A stretch of 64,000 nucleotides of DNA from Bacilli bacterium (lineage in GTDB: Bacteria; Bacillota_I; Bacilli_A; RF39; UBA660). The DNA lies in the NCBI GenBank assembly GCA_022009835.1, contig CP091726.1, positions 1,302,001-1,366,000 of the forward strand, written 5' to 3'. The position numbers were made by a program, and so were the translations under genes. Shown here piece after piece: positions 1-12,000 of the stretch. Numbering within the stretch: the stretch's first letter is position 1; each line of letters begins with the position of its first letter. The notes below the pieces were generated by a model. The model worked only from the letters and a program-made list of their open reading frames with translations, was not told the DNA's origin and ran no database searches.

Positions 1-740
1 TATTAAAATACCTGATGGAAAAATGCCTCCTAGTCCTGAAGTATAGACATAGTCACCAATGTTTACATCACGAGTATTACTTATTCCTTCTAGTTCTAGA
101 ATATTATTTTCGTAATCATAACCATTTATTAAGCCATATAAATTATTGTCTCCATTACTTATGTGAACTGATATTTTATTATTAGTGTCACTGGTTGTTA
201 GTAATCTTACATCTGCAGTAAATGTAGTTGTTCTTATTACTTTTCCTATTAAGCCATTAGAGTTTATGACAACCATATCTTTTTTTACACCATTATATGT
301 TCCTTTATCAATGGTTATTTTATTGTACCAGTATCCAACATTTCTACTTATAATAGTGGCATTTAGATATTCATAATCAGATAGTGTATAAGTAATATTT
401 AATTCTTCTTTTAAGGCCTCTAATTGACGACGAAGTTCAATATTTTCACTTTCAATTGATTCTATTCTTGAAGTTGATATTTCTAATATATCATTATCTT
501 TTTGACATTTTTTTAATTCTCTATAGTCTTCTACTACATTTTTTTAATATAATTAAAAAGGATATGTTATTATTTTTTTCGGTATATATAAGACCATCTT
601 TGAAGAAGGCTTCTACTTTGTTTAGTTTTCGTTCTCTTTTTAGAGTAAATGAAAATATTACTAATATAATTATTATTAATATGATAACCATTATTAGGAC
701 ATATTTTTTTGGTATACTTTTTTTCTCTTTTTCTAAACAT
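1..740 (-). CDS. mreC: MreC, rod-shape-determining protein (3' end beyond window)
   Basis: MreC is a membrane-anchored scaffold of the elongasome that links MreB to peptidoglycan synthesis outside the membrane. The minus-strand translation gives a basic N-terminus, one hydrophobic membrane segment (about residues 13-32), a coiled coil rich in E/L/R, then the beta-rich MreC core with the motifs NGLIGKV and TSGLGGIFPSG. The start at 740 has an AGGAGAG ribosome site about 10 nt upstream. The A/T runs near 706-727 and 541-546 put the membrane segment and coiled coil in different frames; I read these as homopolymer errors. The C-terminal end lies left of base 1. The family call is firm. Confidence 0.88.
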
Positions 741-806
741 AGCTATTACTCTCCTATCAACATTATTATATAATATTTTTTTCCCTAAATTAAAAAGAAT
801 TATTTA

Positions 807-1502
807 CTATAAATTATTATCTTCATAAAAAAACTATAGTAATTATTATCTCCTATTACGATATGATCTATAAGTGGTATCCCATGAAGAAGTCCTATTT
901 CTTTTATTTTTTTAGTTAATTCGATATCATTTTTACTAGGTGTTGCATCTCCTGATGGATGATTATGTAAACATATTATATAACTTGCGGATAATAGATA
1001 GGCTTCTTTAAATATTTCACGTGGATGAACTAATGAGTAGTTGACAGTTCCTTTAAATAGTAGTTTTTTAGATAGGTAGTTTTTTTGATTATCTAAATAT
1101 ACTACATAAAATAGTTCTTGTTTGACATCTTTATATTCATCATGAAAGTAGTCTATTATAGTATTGGGATTAGTTAATTTTTACTAATCTTTCATATTTA
1201 TCACTGCTATATACTCTTCTACCTAGTTCAATTGCCGCTACTAATTCTATAGCCTTTATTTTACTCATTCCTTCTATTTGTTCTAATGTGGTTATCTCAA
1301 TATCTTTTAATTCACTAATATTATTTACCTTTGTTAAAATATTATGTGATATATCTTTTATACCATAATTTCTAGTACCTGATTTTAGTATTATTTCTAT
1401 TAATTCATTGTTTGATATATTTTCTTTGCCATATTTTATTAGCCTTTCTCTTGGCTTTTCTTCCTCTGGTAATTTTTTTAAATACATATTGCCCCCTACC
1501 AA
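807..1502 (-). CDS. radC: RadC family protein (JAMM/MPN domain)
   Basis: The N-terminal part (1170-1502) carries the UPF0758 helix-hairpin-helix region: EKPRERLIKYG, then EQIEGMSKIKAIEL. The C-terminal part, in another frame from about 1185 down to 807, has the JAMM metal site HPREIFKEA followed by HNHPSGDATPSKND. Together they give about 230 residues, the usual RadC length. The frame changes at the short T run near 1180, so this is most likely one intact gene with a consensus error. A single T deletion near 830 would give the typical ending at 807. The biological role of RadC is not settled; the DNA-repair label is historical. It lies just upstream of mreC, as in many Firmicutes. Confidence 0.88.
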
Positions 1503-1617
1503 TTTTATATAACATATATTATAACCTTTATCTATTTAAAATACAATATTTTTTATTTAATTATTTACAATAATTTCTTATTTTATAAGTATTTACGATA
1601 TTTTACTATATGAACGA

Positions 1618-1650
1618 ATGATTGTTTATGGTTGAAGGGGCAAAAAAGAA
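1618..1650. repeat. Deletion derivative of the dispersed twin-hairpin element (copy A)
   Basis: This stretch keeps the left end ATGATTGTTTATG and the right end TTGAAGGGG plus an A-rich tail of the elements at 6794-6880 and 46298-46370, but lacks everything between, including the first hairpin. It sits just past the alaS terminator. Seen directly; the deletion reading is inferred. Confidence 0.55.
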
Positions 1651-1673
1651 GAAGACTATTATAGTCCTCTTAC
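1640..1673 (-). terminator. Rho-independent terminator after alaS
   Basis: Read on the minus strand, an AGAGGACTAT / ATAGTCTTCT hairpin is followed by a T-rich stretch, immediately after the alaS stop codon. Confidence 0.7.
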
Positions 1674-4373
1674 AAGCTACTTATTATTTCTTTAACATTA
1701 GTTAATAACTTAGTAACTATAGTTCCATCAGTTCCTCCTCCTTGAGCAAAGGATTTGTTTCCTCCACCATTACCGGATGATCTTACTGCTAGATCTTTTA
1801 CGATAACTCCGCAATCTACTCTATTAGAATTACTTTTAGCGATATAGTTAACTGAATTATCTTTATTGATATTAGCTAATAGAATAAAGTTATTATCAAT
1901 TTGATTGCTTAAAGTACTTGCTATTTGTCTTAAGGTATTGATGTCATAACCATTCGTTATGCTTATTATAGTGGTTATTCCATTTATATCTTCTTTGATA
2001 TCTAGAAAACTAGATAAATCACTTACTGACTTTTTCACTCTTTTTTTAGTATTATATTCTTTTTTTCTAGTTTCTTTAATTCTTCTCTTAACATGGATAA
2101 TTCATTTTTTTGTTGAATACAACATCTTTATAACTTTGTGGATTACTATTATCTATAGCAAATTTAAATTCTAAATCTATATCTAATTCTTTTGCTTCTT
2201 TGATAATTTTTTTAGCTTTATCTAATAATTTAATCATTTCTTCATTATATTTTGATATTTCTTCTTTTAGTACTGGGACAATATTAGTGTCTGTAGTAGC
2301 GGTCACTCTATAAGTATCTGCTCCTTTATTTTCTACTGCTGCTATAGCAAATCTTACGATGTTTTTACTATTGTCAATATGAGTACCTGCACATAACTCT
2401 ATTGAATCTCCGATGGTTACTACTCTTACAATATCTCCATATTTATCAGAGAATAAGGCCATAGCTCCTTTTTTTATTGCTTCTTTTATTGGTAAGTATT
2501 CTATTTTTGTTTCGTAGCCTGCTTTGATTTTTTCATTTACCATATCTTCTATTTTAGTTATTAATTCATCAGATAGTTTTCCTTGATAATTGAAATCAAA
2601 TCTTAGTGTGTGTTCATCTACTTTACTTCCTGCTTGATGTACATTGTTTCCTAATAGTTCTTGTAAAGCTTTTTGTAACAAATGAACTGATGAATGATTC
2701 TTCATAATAGCTAATCTTTTTTCTTTTAAAACATGTGTAAGAATTTTATCTCCTTTAGTTACTGTTCCTTCTAGTACTTTTACTTGTAATAAGTGTTGTC
2801 CATTTGGGGCTTTGATTACATCGATTACTTCTAGTTTACAATTGTCATTTTTTAGGTAACCTGAGTCAGATACTTGACCTCCACTTTCGGCATAGAATGG
2901 ATTCTCTTTAAGGAATATATAGCAATCTTCACTTGAACTATCAACAAATTGGTTATCTTTCATAATATCCATTACTTCGGTTTCTAAGCCTAATTTGTCA
3001 TAGCCTACAAACTTGCTTTCCTTTTTATAGTTGATTAGCAAATCATTTTGTAAATTCATACTTGCTTCAACTTTTCTATTTTTTCTAGCTAATTCTTTTT
3101 GAGCGGTCATGTAAGCATTAAAACTGTCTATATCAACAGTGAAACCTTTTTCTTCAGCGGCTTCGATAGTTAATTCAATTGGATATCCATAAGTATCATA
3201 TAGTTTGAAGGCATCTTCACCACTTATTATTTTGGTATTGCTAGAAAATAATTCTTCTAGTTTCTTTTTCTCCTGCTAGAAGAGTCTTTTGAAATAGTTT
3301 TTTTCTTCTTTAGAAATTAGTTCTTTTACTTTACTTTGAGTTCCTACTAAATCTGGATATGTTTCTTTATAGTTATCCACTACTACATCAACTATATCTG
3401 ATAGGAATTCTTTATTGATATTTAGTTTTTTACCCATTCTTGAGGCTCTTCTTAATAATCTACGAAGTACATAACCTCTTCCGATGTTTTCAAATACTGC
3501 TCCATCTGATAGGGCAAAGGTTAAGGTTCTTATGTGGTCCGCTATTACTTTGAACTCCATTTGGCCAATATAAGGTATTAGACTTATTTCTTCGATTTTT
3601 TTCATTATAGGTATGAATAAATCGGTTTCATAATTTGTTTCTACTTCTTGAAGTATACAAGCCATTCTTTCTACTCCCATACCGGTATCAATATTTTTAC
3701 TAGGTAGTTCTGGGTATTCTTCTCTTTTTAATCCTTCAGTGGCATTAAACTGACTTAAAACATTATTCCATATCTCTATATAACGATCATTTTCTATTTC
3801 TTCTTGTAATAATTTTATTCCTTTTCCTTCTTTATCATATTTTTCACCACGGTCATAGAATATTTCAGTATCAGGGCCTGATGGTCCTGGTCCAATTTCC
3901 CAATAATTGCTATCTAGTTTTATCAAATGTGATGGTTTTACTCCTAGACTTATCCATTTGTTGTAGGAGTCTATATCATCAGTATAAACAGTAATATATA
4001 GTTTATCTTTATCCATATCAAAATATTTAGGACTAGTAAGTAATTCCCATGCCCAAGTAAGAGCATCGTCTCTAAAATAATCTCCGATACTAAAATTTCC
4101 TAGCATTTGAAAGAAAGTGTGGTGTCTAGCAGTCTTACCTACTTCTTCTATATCACCAGTTCTTATACATTTTTGGCAACTTGTTAATCTTCTATTCTTT
4201 GGTACTACTGTACCATCAAAATATTTCTTAAGTGGTGTTACACCTGCATTAATCCATAATATAGTTGGATCATTCATAGGTATTAGAGGTGCTGATTCTA
4301 CTTCAGTATGTCCTCTTTCACAAAAGAAATCTAAATACATTCTAATTATTTTATTTCCTGTTAATTTTTTCAT
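1670..4373 (-). CDS. alaS: Alanyl-tRNA synthetase
   Basis: Charges tRNA-Ala in the cytoplasm. About 900 residues, the normal length for bacterial AlaRS. The N-terminal class II catalytic domain (3276-4373) has RGHTEVESAPLIP, then TSCQKCIRTGDIEEVG and HHTFFQMLGNFSIGDYF. The middle part (2088-3110) is the editing domain with the zinc-type motifs NHSSVHLLQKAL and CAGTHIDNS. The end (1670-2038) is the C-terminal DHHA1 domain with the glycine-rich GNGGGNKSFAQGGG. The three pieces are separated by frame changes near 3275 and 2090 at A/T runs, best read as sequencing indels in one gene. The ATG overlaps the stop of the upstream kinase gene as TAATG, indicating translational coupling. Confidence 0.95.
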
Positions 4374-4936
4374 TATTTTGTCTCCTTATATATTTTATAA
4401 ATATCTTTTTCTAATTTTTCTAATGTGTCGTTAGTAACAACATAATCTATTTTATCATAGTTATCCATGGCTGTTTCTGTAACATGAGCCTGCTCCTTAG
4501 TATCTAAGCTAGTTTCAAAGTTAATTCTATTTACTTTTATTACTATGACATTATCAAATTTTTCTCTTACACTATCTATCTCTCTAGGAAGTCTAATATC
4601 TGGTACGATAATGGCATCATAAAAATATGAATATATCTCGATGTCATCTAATTGTCTTGTGATAAACATTTCAGCTTTATTTAGTTTGTTTCTGATAACA
4701 TCAGTACCTAGTTCTTGAAGTAATTTTTCTTGGTTTGGTCTCTTCACTGCCATCCCAACCGGTCATCTCCATGGCATAAAACTTGATATATTTTTCCCGC
4801 TCGTGAATATATCACCTTTTTTTGGTTTTCTTCTTCATAAAACTTTTTTTAGGAATCCCGCTATGGTATCCTTTCCATGTCTTGCTCTTCCACATATTAA
4901 ATATATTTTTTTGGATGTTTATTTTTCAATATTCAT
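4373..4936 (-). CDS. P-loop kinase, deoxynucleotide monophosphate kinase-like
   Basis: About 187 residues. A Walker A-like CGRARHGKDTIAGFL lies near the N-terminus, followed by EMTGWDGSEETKPR, then LLQELGTDVIR, a helical region and the loop DAIIVPDIRLPREI. This matches P-loop nucleotide kinases of the dNMP kinase type; substrate specificity cannot be fixed by eye. The start at 4936 has a GGAGG site at the usual distance. The first third is in a different frame from the rest because of indels at A runs between about 4750 and 4900. It is the first gene of an operon with alaS and probably supplies nucleotide or cofactor phosphorylation. Confidence 0.65.
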
Positions 4937-4969
4937 ATTATTATCCCTCCTCAAGATATTTCCTTTTTA

Positions 4970-4997
4970 ATTATACCAAATTATGGAGAATAAGTAA
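4970..4997 (-). promoter_or_regulatory. Promoter of the kinase-alaS operon
   Basis: On the minus strand, TTACTT and TATAAT are separated by 16 nt, 34 nt before the ATG at 4936. Fits a housekeeping sigma-A promoter. Confidence 0.55.
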
Positions 4998-5051
4998 ATA
5001 TGTGCTTTACATAAAAAGAAAAAAATAAAAAAAATAAAAAAACATTTTTAC

Positions 5052-5082
5052 TTGATATAAAAATCATATTAAATGATATAAT
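5052..5082 (+). promoter_or_regulatory. Possible promoter of the transglutaminase-like gene
   Basis: TTGATA and a perfect TATAAT are 19 nt apart, just before the ribosome site GAGGTGGATA. The spacer is long, but it contains an A run whose length may be wrong. Confidence 0.4.
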
Positions 5083-5103
5083 TTAGTTAGAGGTGGATAA
5101 TGA

Positions 5104-6043
5104 ATGAAAAAGAATAAAGGTGGTAGTCTTATTTTTGGTTGTTGGTACTATATCAATTATTATAGTAACAGTATGTGCTTTTAATAAGGATTATATTATT
5201 CATAAGTATTATGAGTATACTTTGAATAATAAATATTTAACTCAAAAAAACAAATGAATATTATCTAGAAGATAATTTTTAATTATGTTGATAATTATAT
5301 GGGTATTGGTATTAGTAATAAAATAGAACTTATTAATTTTTATTTATTATGCACTTAATAGTGGAATATCTTCGACAGAAAGATATATTGATAGAAGGTA
5401 TTCTAATTATCAAAATGATATTGATATGCTTACAATAAATAATGGTGAGGGTTTTAAAGAAACAATATCTCTTCTTAATAATTTTGTTCATCCTTATAAT
5501 AGTTCTAATAATATTAAACTTACTTATGGTGGTGACTATACTATTGGTATTTCTATTAACAAGGCTTATTCTAATGATGATATTACCGCTATTAACGAGA
5601 TTGTTGATAAAGTTATTAAAGAGAAATTAAATAATAACATGCCAACAAGAGAAAAGATAAAAATTATCCACGATTATATTATTGACAATGCAGAATATGA
5701 TAAGCTTAAGTATGAAAATAAGAATGATACAACTTATAAATCTAATACAGCTTATGGGGTATTAGTTCAGGGATATGGTACTTGTAATGGATATGCTGAT
5801 GCAATGGCTATATTTTTAGATAAACTTAATATTATTAATTATAAGATTAGTAATTCAGAACATATTTGGAACCTAGTATATTTAGATGGTAAGTGGTATC
5901 ATTTAGATCTTACTTGGGATGATCCTATTAGCGATGTTAATATTAATAGAGATACTTACTTTTTAATAACTACATCTGAGTTAGAAGAACTAAATGATGG
6001 TACTCATAAATTTGATAAATCTATTTATACTGAAGCTAAATAA
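5104..6043 (+). CDS. Secreted transglutaminase-like domain protein
   Basis: About 310 residues: one N-terminal membrane or signal segment, then a region of no clear family, then a C-terminal transglutaminase-like (papain-fold) domain. The catalytic triad is visible as Cys in GYGTCNGYADAMA, His in SEHIWNLV and Asp in HLDLTWDDP. Such domains in Firmicutes act outside the membrane as proteases or cross-linkers; the substrate here is unknown. Frame changes at A/T runs near 5134, 5251 and 5340 separate the N-terminal pieces. The AGGTGG site before the start at 5104 supports the start. Followed directly by a terminator. Confidence 0.75.
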
Positions 6044-6068
6044 GAAGACTAATTAAAGTCTTCTTTTT
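6042..6068. terminator. Bidirectional terminator between convergent genes
   Basis: AAGAAGACT / AGTCTTCTT hairpin followed by TTTTT on the plus strand; on the minus strand the same stem ends in a T run. It separates the convergent transglutaminase and membrane-protein genes, and the minus gene's stop lies within it. Confidence 0.75.
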
Positions 6069-6699
6069 ATAATTATTATAAATATTAATGCTCCTACTAG
6101 GGCACATGACATATCAGATATGGTATCGTATAGTCCAATATCAAGGTAACCATTGTATTTATCTGTAAATGATATATTATTTACTACAACATTATCTACT
6201 ACCATGGTTGTTGGGGTATCTTTGTCTTCAGATAAATAATACGAGGTTATTTCATTTATGATAGTATCTTTTTGCATATCTGTTTTTAAAAGGCGATCAG
6301 TACTAAATTCAAATATTTCCCATATACTTTCACACATCATAGCAAAGGAAAAAATAAATAGAATGGTTATTATTTTAGGTAGTTTATGTTTCTTAATAAT
6401 GATTAAGGCTATATAAGATATTACAAAAGAACTATAGGTATGTATTATTATATCAAATATTGGTACTCTAGTATAGAAATGATATATTTGTCATAATACT
6501 TCTGTGGTTATAATAAAGATATATATTAATAATTCTAATTTTTTTATCAAGATTTAGTTTCTTCTTTAGATAACTAGTAATAGTCATTAATACAAGAGAT
6601 AAGAGAGCCGCTACTACAGTGGTTGTATTCCATTTTATTATTCCTATTATAAGATAAAAAGATAACTACTACTCTCATTAATATTATTATTTTTTTCAT
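6053..6699 (-). CDS. Polytopic membrane protein, DUF2238-like
   Basis: About 215 residues with five or six hydrophobic segments. Visible motifs are FYTRVPIFDIIIHTYSSF in the middle, CESIWEIFEFSTD after it, and YDTISDMSCALVGALIF near the end. The spaced acidic and histidine residues in membrane segments resemble the DUF2238/VanZ-like families; function unknown. The start at 6699 has AGGTGAATAT in front. Several frame changes at T runs between 6480 and 6690 break the N-terminal half. It ends inside the shared terminator. Confidence 0.55.
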
Positions 6700-6793
6700 A
6701 TATTCACCTAATTAAATATATGTTTTTGATTATTAGTTTATAATTGTAAAGTAAAAAAAGATAATTTTTTAATAGTTATGATAATTGTCACAA

Positions 6794-6880
6794 ATGATTG
6801 TATATGAGGAAGACTTTTTGTAAAAAGGCTTACTCATACCACGGAAGACTACAGGCTGAAGTGGCAAAAGAAAAAGAAAA
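6794..6880. repeat. Dispersed twin-hairpin element, copy B
   Basis: Shares left end ATGATTGTATATG and right end GCTGAAG-GG plus A-rich tail with the copy at 46298. It folds as two hairpins: TATGAG/CTCATA with an inner TTTTT/AAAAA stem, then CCAC/GTGG enclosing AAGACTACAGGCTGAA. It lies just 3' of the minus-strand gene ending at 6893. See findings. Confidence 0.65.
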
Positions 6881-6892
6881 ACAATATTATAT

Positions 6893-7626
6893 TTATTTTT
6901 CTTCTATATCAGTAATTTTTTGATAGTTACTTAGGTTTCCTCCTAGTAAATAAAAAAACTATCTTTATATATTACTTTATCTAAAGTAACATCTATATTC
7001 ATATAATCATTTTTTACATATACTCTCTCATCGGTAAGAGGTATTATTTCATATTTATCATTTTCTTTATCATAATACTCTAACATATTAGTGTAAGAAC
7101 AACTAACATAAGACATTGGACTAAGTGGTATTTCCTCTGTTCCTATTACTAAAGTAGTGTTATCAATAAAGAAATATAAGTCTCTTCCATCATATAAGAA
7201 CATGTGGTCAAATGTCTTATCTAGTCTTTTTAATCTTAAATATACTAAATCATTTTTTTATATATAAGTTAGATAAGGCATCTACTTGATATATTTTTAT
7301 TCTTTATTGGATAGAACATTGCCATTTCTTTAGGAAATATTACTTCAGTAGTATCCTTTTTATTTATGTATACAGGAGTACTATCTAGGCTAGCTGCAAA
7401 ATCTTTGGTTTCTAAGTTTAAGACAACGCCTTTTCTATTTCTACCTATTTTTGCTACATATTCCATTTTATTACCAGAAAAGTATTGATAAACATTTACT
7501 TCTTTATATTCAGCATATCTATTATTTCGATATTCTCTTACATATAGGATAACTGCTATTGAGATTACTATAATTAGAAATACTGGTATTAGTATGTTAT
7601 ATTTTTTTCTTTATAAGCTCAATCAT
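6893..7626 (-). CDS. N-terminally anchored extracellular protein, unknown family
   Basis: About 245 residues. A short basic start, one hydrophobic segment (about residues 9-28), then a beta-rich hydrophilic region with no family I recognise; motifs such as YVAKIGRNRKGVVLNLE and YDGRDLYFFIDNTTLVI are visible. The ATG at 7626 has AAGGAGG 6 nt upstream. Frame changes near 7260 and 6950 (T runs) split the region; the joined reading ends at TAA 6893. It is the last gene of the surface cluster and probably sits on the outer face of the membrane. Function not known. Confidence 0.6.
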
Positions 7627-7638
7627 AATAGTACCTCC

Positions 7639-9011
7639 TTAATAAATAAATTTATCGCTTGATTTTACATCTTTTATTATTCTATCTCCAGATGTAACAT
7701 CAGTAATTTGTATTTCTATTAGATCTCCACTTACAGGATTTATATTGATACTTTCTGTTGTATTTCCATTAATACTAATAGTAGAACTACTTACTAATTC
7801 GTTATTTATGAATACTTTTATTGTTCCTTTTTCTATATTATAGGTGTTATCAGTAGTAATTAAATATTTGATATTACCATTTGATATATTGGTAACTTTT
7901 AAGTTTATTTTTGGTTTCTTAGTTGTTACTGATATATTATCAAAAACATCTGTTTTTAAATTGTTTTCTTCATCTAAATATGAATATTTAAAGGTTAGAT
8001 TATATTTAGTATTTGGGAATAAGTTATTTATTTCATATTTTGTATCACTAGCAGTCAAATGAATAGTGTCTATTTTATTTGTTCCTTCTTCATTTACTTC
8101 CATATATACTGATGTATACTCTTTTTTTGGATCATAGATAACATAGTCTATGGTTATTTTATTAGTAGTACTATTTGTTGAAATTACTGATGTTCTTTTG
8201 GTAGCTTTTTTTACTTCTTCTACTACGGTGGTACCTGTTTTATTTTCTCCTGATGAATCTCCGGGTTTATTTTCTGTTTTATCAGTACCTATATTAGTTA
8301 TGTTATCAGAACTACTACCTTTATTTTCTTCTGGTATTAATTCTTCTTTAGTATAAGTATTTGATGATCCTATTAATTTTATTTAAATCTATTTTTATTA
8401 CTTCCATAAGTTAGTATTTCGTTTTGGACATCAAAAGTATAATTTGATGTTACGATTGTTGTTCCTCCGAATGATTTTAAGCTTACTTTATGATTAGTAA
8501 GAGTAGCGTTTCCTACTTTATCTAGATCTACAAGTAAGAAATCAGTTGTTGATAATAGGCCATCTGTTGTTTTTATTTCTTTATCGATAACGAGATATTT
8601 ACGATCTGCTAATTTATAGAACTTGGTAAGAGCAGAACTTTTTATTTCGGTTTCACCATCTGTTACAACAATATCGTCTCCTGCTCCTATTTCGTAATAT
8701 TTGCCATATAGAACTATTTTACCAGTATCTTCATTATAACTAATAGCGGCCGCTCCTAATAGAATGCTTTTATCATTATAAGTAAGATAGTAATCGTTAT
8801 TCCATTTCTTTTTTATGATACCACTCTTGTCTAATTTGACAATTGTTTTATCTTTATCGAAGATGAGAGAACCTGTATCTACTAGGTATTCTCTATGATC
8901 ATGGGATAAGAATAATTTAATAATTAGAGAAAAACATGATTATAATTATAACAGAAATTCCTATAATTATTCCAATGTTTCTCTTATTTTTTTATATCAT
9001 ATTTTTCTCAT
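7639..9011 (-). CDS. Membrane-anchored surface protein with Fn3-like domain
   Basis: About 455 residues. N-terminal membrane anchor, a beta-rich domain (REYLVDTGSLIF through LLSTTDFLLVDLD), a Glu/Ser/Thr-rich linker with ENKGSSSDN, and a C-terminal fibronectin type III-like domain containing the turn INNLFPNTKYNLTFKY typical of Fn3. No LPXTG sorting signal was found, so it is likely held by the N-terminal anchor. The order of parts (anchor, beta domain, low-complexity linker, Fn3) repeats that of the giant gene upstream, suggesting paralogy. Frame changes at A/T runs near 8370 and 8960. Start at 9011 supported by AGGAAGG. Confidence 0.65.
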
Positions 9012-9029
9012 ATTATATACACCTTCCTA

Positions 9030-12000
9030 TTATTTGTTATACTTGAATGTATAATCGAATACTGTTTCATTATTTAGTTTTAGAACACTTATTTTACCTT
9101 CACTATCTAGATAGTAATAGGTAATATTGATAACATTGTTCTCTCCAAATTCTTTATCATCTGGTAAATTAATAGTTAGATAAGGGAACTTATCACTATC
9201 TAGTGTAAAGACGATATCTTCATCGGAACTACTTGTTTTACCGATAGTTCCAGATGTTATAATTTCTTTATTTTGGATAGAAACACTATACTCTATTCCT
9301 TTTATATAGTTTGTTACATTTGAGGCTCCTACAAAGGTTATTACCATTTTATTTTTAGCAATAGCGGTTGGTGTTACTGCTCCTAGTGAGAAACCTAAAT
9401 CACTCTTTGTATACTGACTCTTTCTTACATCAACCTTAGATGTTTTTTCTTCTTCGGTTAATGATACATTGTTTCGATATGTATTTGCTAGAGCATATAC
9501 TACATAATTGGTATTTGGTTTTAGGTTATCATATATTACTTCAATTACTTGACCATTATTGGTGTTACTTAAGATAGTACATGCTTTACCATTCTTGAAG
9601 TTACATGTATTGTTTTTAATATCAACTTCTACTAAACAATCATTTGGATTAGTACAAACATTTTTTTACCAGCAGAGTTTTGTAATTCTACGGTATATTT
9701 ACCATCAATTATTACTTTATGTGGATCTTTTACACTAATTCTATATTTGATACTATGCGCATAACCACTACCAGTACTTGTAACTATTGCTTCTTGGTTA
9801 TCGATACTGATAACTGGATTAGATAGTTCTGGTACATCAATGTAGATTGAACTTGCTACTTGTTTGATTTTATCGTTATATAGTTCTAGTTTTCTACTTA
9901 AGTCAGTAGTAACGGCATATAGTTTTAATGTGTAATAGTCCGCTCCAAAAACGAATTCGTTTCCTGATATGTCTTCAGCATATTTAGCAGTTATTACTCC
10001 TCTTGGACTTATTTCAAAGTCACTATTTGATATTGTTCTTGAGTATTTTAATTCATCATTGATATCATATATTTCATATAAAATATCGAAGTTGACATTA
10101 GTTTTTAAATCTAAAGCAATATTTAGATATCTTTGACTATAGGTTGTTTCTCCTATTTTAGATGATACTGTTACTTTTAGTCCGTCTAAAATATTATCTT
10201 TATTTAGTGTTTTAAAGGTATCTTTATATTCTACATATCCTGCTCTATTGTAATCAAATAATGGTGTTTTTACTTTGGTTCCAGATTTATTCATATCTGC
10301 TGATATTTTGTATGCATAAGTTGTATCTGGGTCTAAGCCATTTATTATTACTTCATTTAAATTATCATAATCTGTTGTAACTGTTTTTTTATTAATTCAC
10401 TAGTTACTTCGCACTCTTCATCTGTCTCCTCACAAGTTGTTTCTTTATAGATATCTATATAGAAATTATATTTACCATCAGTCTTGATAAAGTCACTCTT
10501 TAGGGTATCTTCATCTACTGATAAGTTTACGTTAAATACACCTCCATTGATAAGTGGTTTTACCTTTGAACTTACTTTTGGAGTAATACTCGTAAATTTG
10601 AAATTATTATTTTCTGTTGCTATATCAACCATATCTAGTACTTTTTTAAATTTAGGTATTTAACATTTGATTCATATATTCCACTTAGTATTGGAAAGAA
10701 GTTATTGGTAACATTAGTTATTTTACCAAAGTTAGTAAAGCTATTTTTATCGATATCAACTAGGTTGTTAGTTGTTATTTTAAATGAGCTTCCATTATTT
10801 ACAATGATTGAACTTAGTATTCCCATTGGTTTAGCACTATATTGGAAAACAACATTACTACCATTATCTTTGACATAAAGGTATTTACCTGCCTCTAATA
10901 TACTATTCTCTTGGTATACATATCCTACTGTTGAAGCGTTTTTAGCATCTACTAGTGATAGTTTTTCAAAGTAATTACCAATTAGTGATTTTTGACTTAA
11001 ACCTATATAACCTGTGTCGTAGAAGGCTGTTAGGTTTACTTTTATATCTTTGCCTTTGAAAGCTGCTATATCTGCATAGTCTACGATGAAACATTTATTT
11101 CCATTACAATTTTCAATATCATTATTATTAAAATCAGAATATACTTTTTTTCGTATTTTTAAATCTCCTGAAGTTAATGTTAGATAGTATGCTGATACTC
11201 TATTTAAGAAATCATTGTCTTCTACTACTACTTTAAGTCTATTATCAAAATTACCATATTCTAGGTTATATTTGATACCTGATGTTTTACCATCATGGTA
11301 ACCATCAAAGTAGAACTTATTTAGATTAACTCTATTTGGATCAGTATTTTTTAAGTCCGCTCTATCATAAGTGATTGTATAGATATCACCATTATTTAGA
11401 TTGCTAAATGTTACTTCTTTAAAATCTTTTGTTATTTCAATGGGACTTCTATACTCTTCTTCTCCTATTGCATAGTATAAGAAATATTTATCAGATTCAG
11501 TATCTTTTACTAAAGCATTATCAATATCTACTAGCGAATATTTATAGGTAATAGTATTTTTGGTACTATTATCTACATACATTCTAAAGTTAGGGCTCTT
11601 TTTTAGGGCATTATATATTTTACTTTTTGGTAGATTTGATGGATAAGTATTATCTTCTTTACCATCATTATCGGTATCTACATTTAATACATAACTAAAC
11701 TTATATGAGTTTCCTCTTCGCATTTCTTTATCTTCGGTATCATTTGGTGTTCCATAATCTAAGAAGAAGTAAACTTCATTATTATCATTACCTACTGTAG
11801 ATATTGTTTTGGTATCAATTAGTTTTCCTTTGCTATCATAAGCATAGAATTTTATTGATCTTATTGGATTGTCCACTAGTTTTAGGACACTATTTATTTT
11901 ATCTTTATCAAAGACAGCGGTTACTTTATAACCTCTTATAGTATCATCATCTAGGTTACTATCTTCTTTAACAGTATATTCTCCTGATGCTGTCATTTTA

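Noticed and set aside
1670..4373. alaS as a pseudogene or as three split genes
   Set aside because: All domains and catalytic motifs are present and the breaks lie at or next to A/T runs; consensus indels explain it better. The same reasoning was applied to recA, nifJ, dnaG, recD2 and radC.
4936..5050. T-box leader for the kinase-alaS operon
   Set aside because: Only about 60 nt lie between the promoter and the ATG, and no AGGGUGGUACCGCG-like motif is present. The asnS operon also lacks one.
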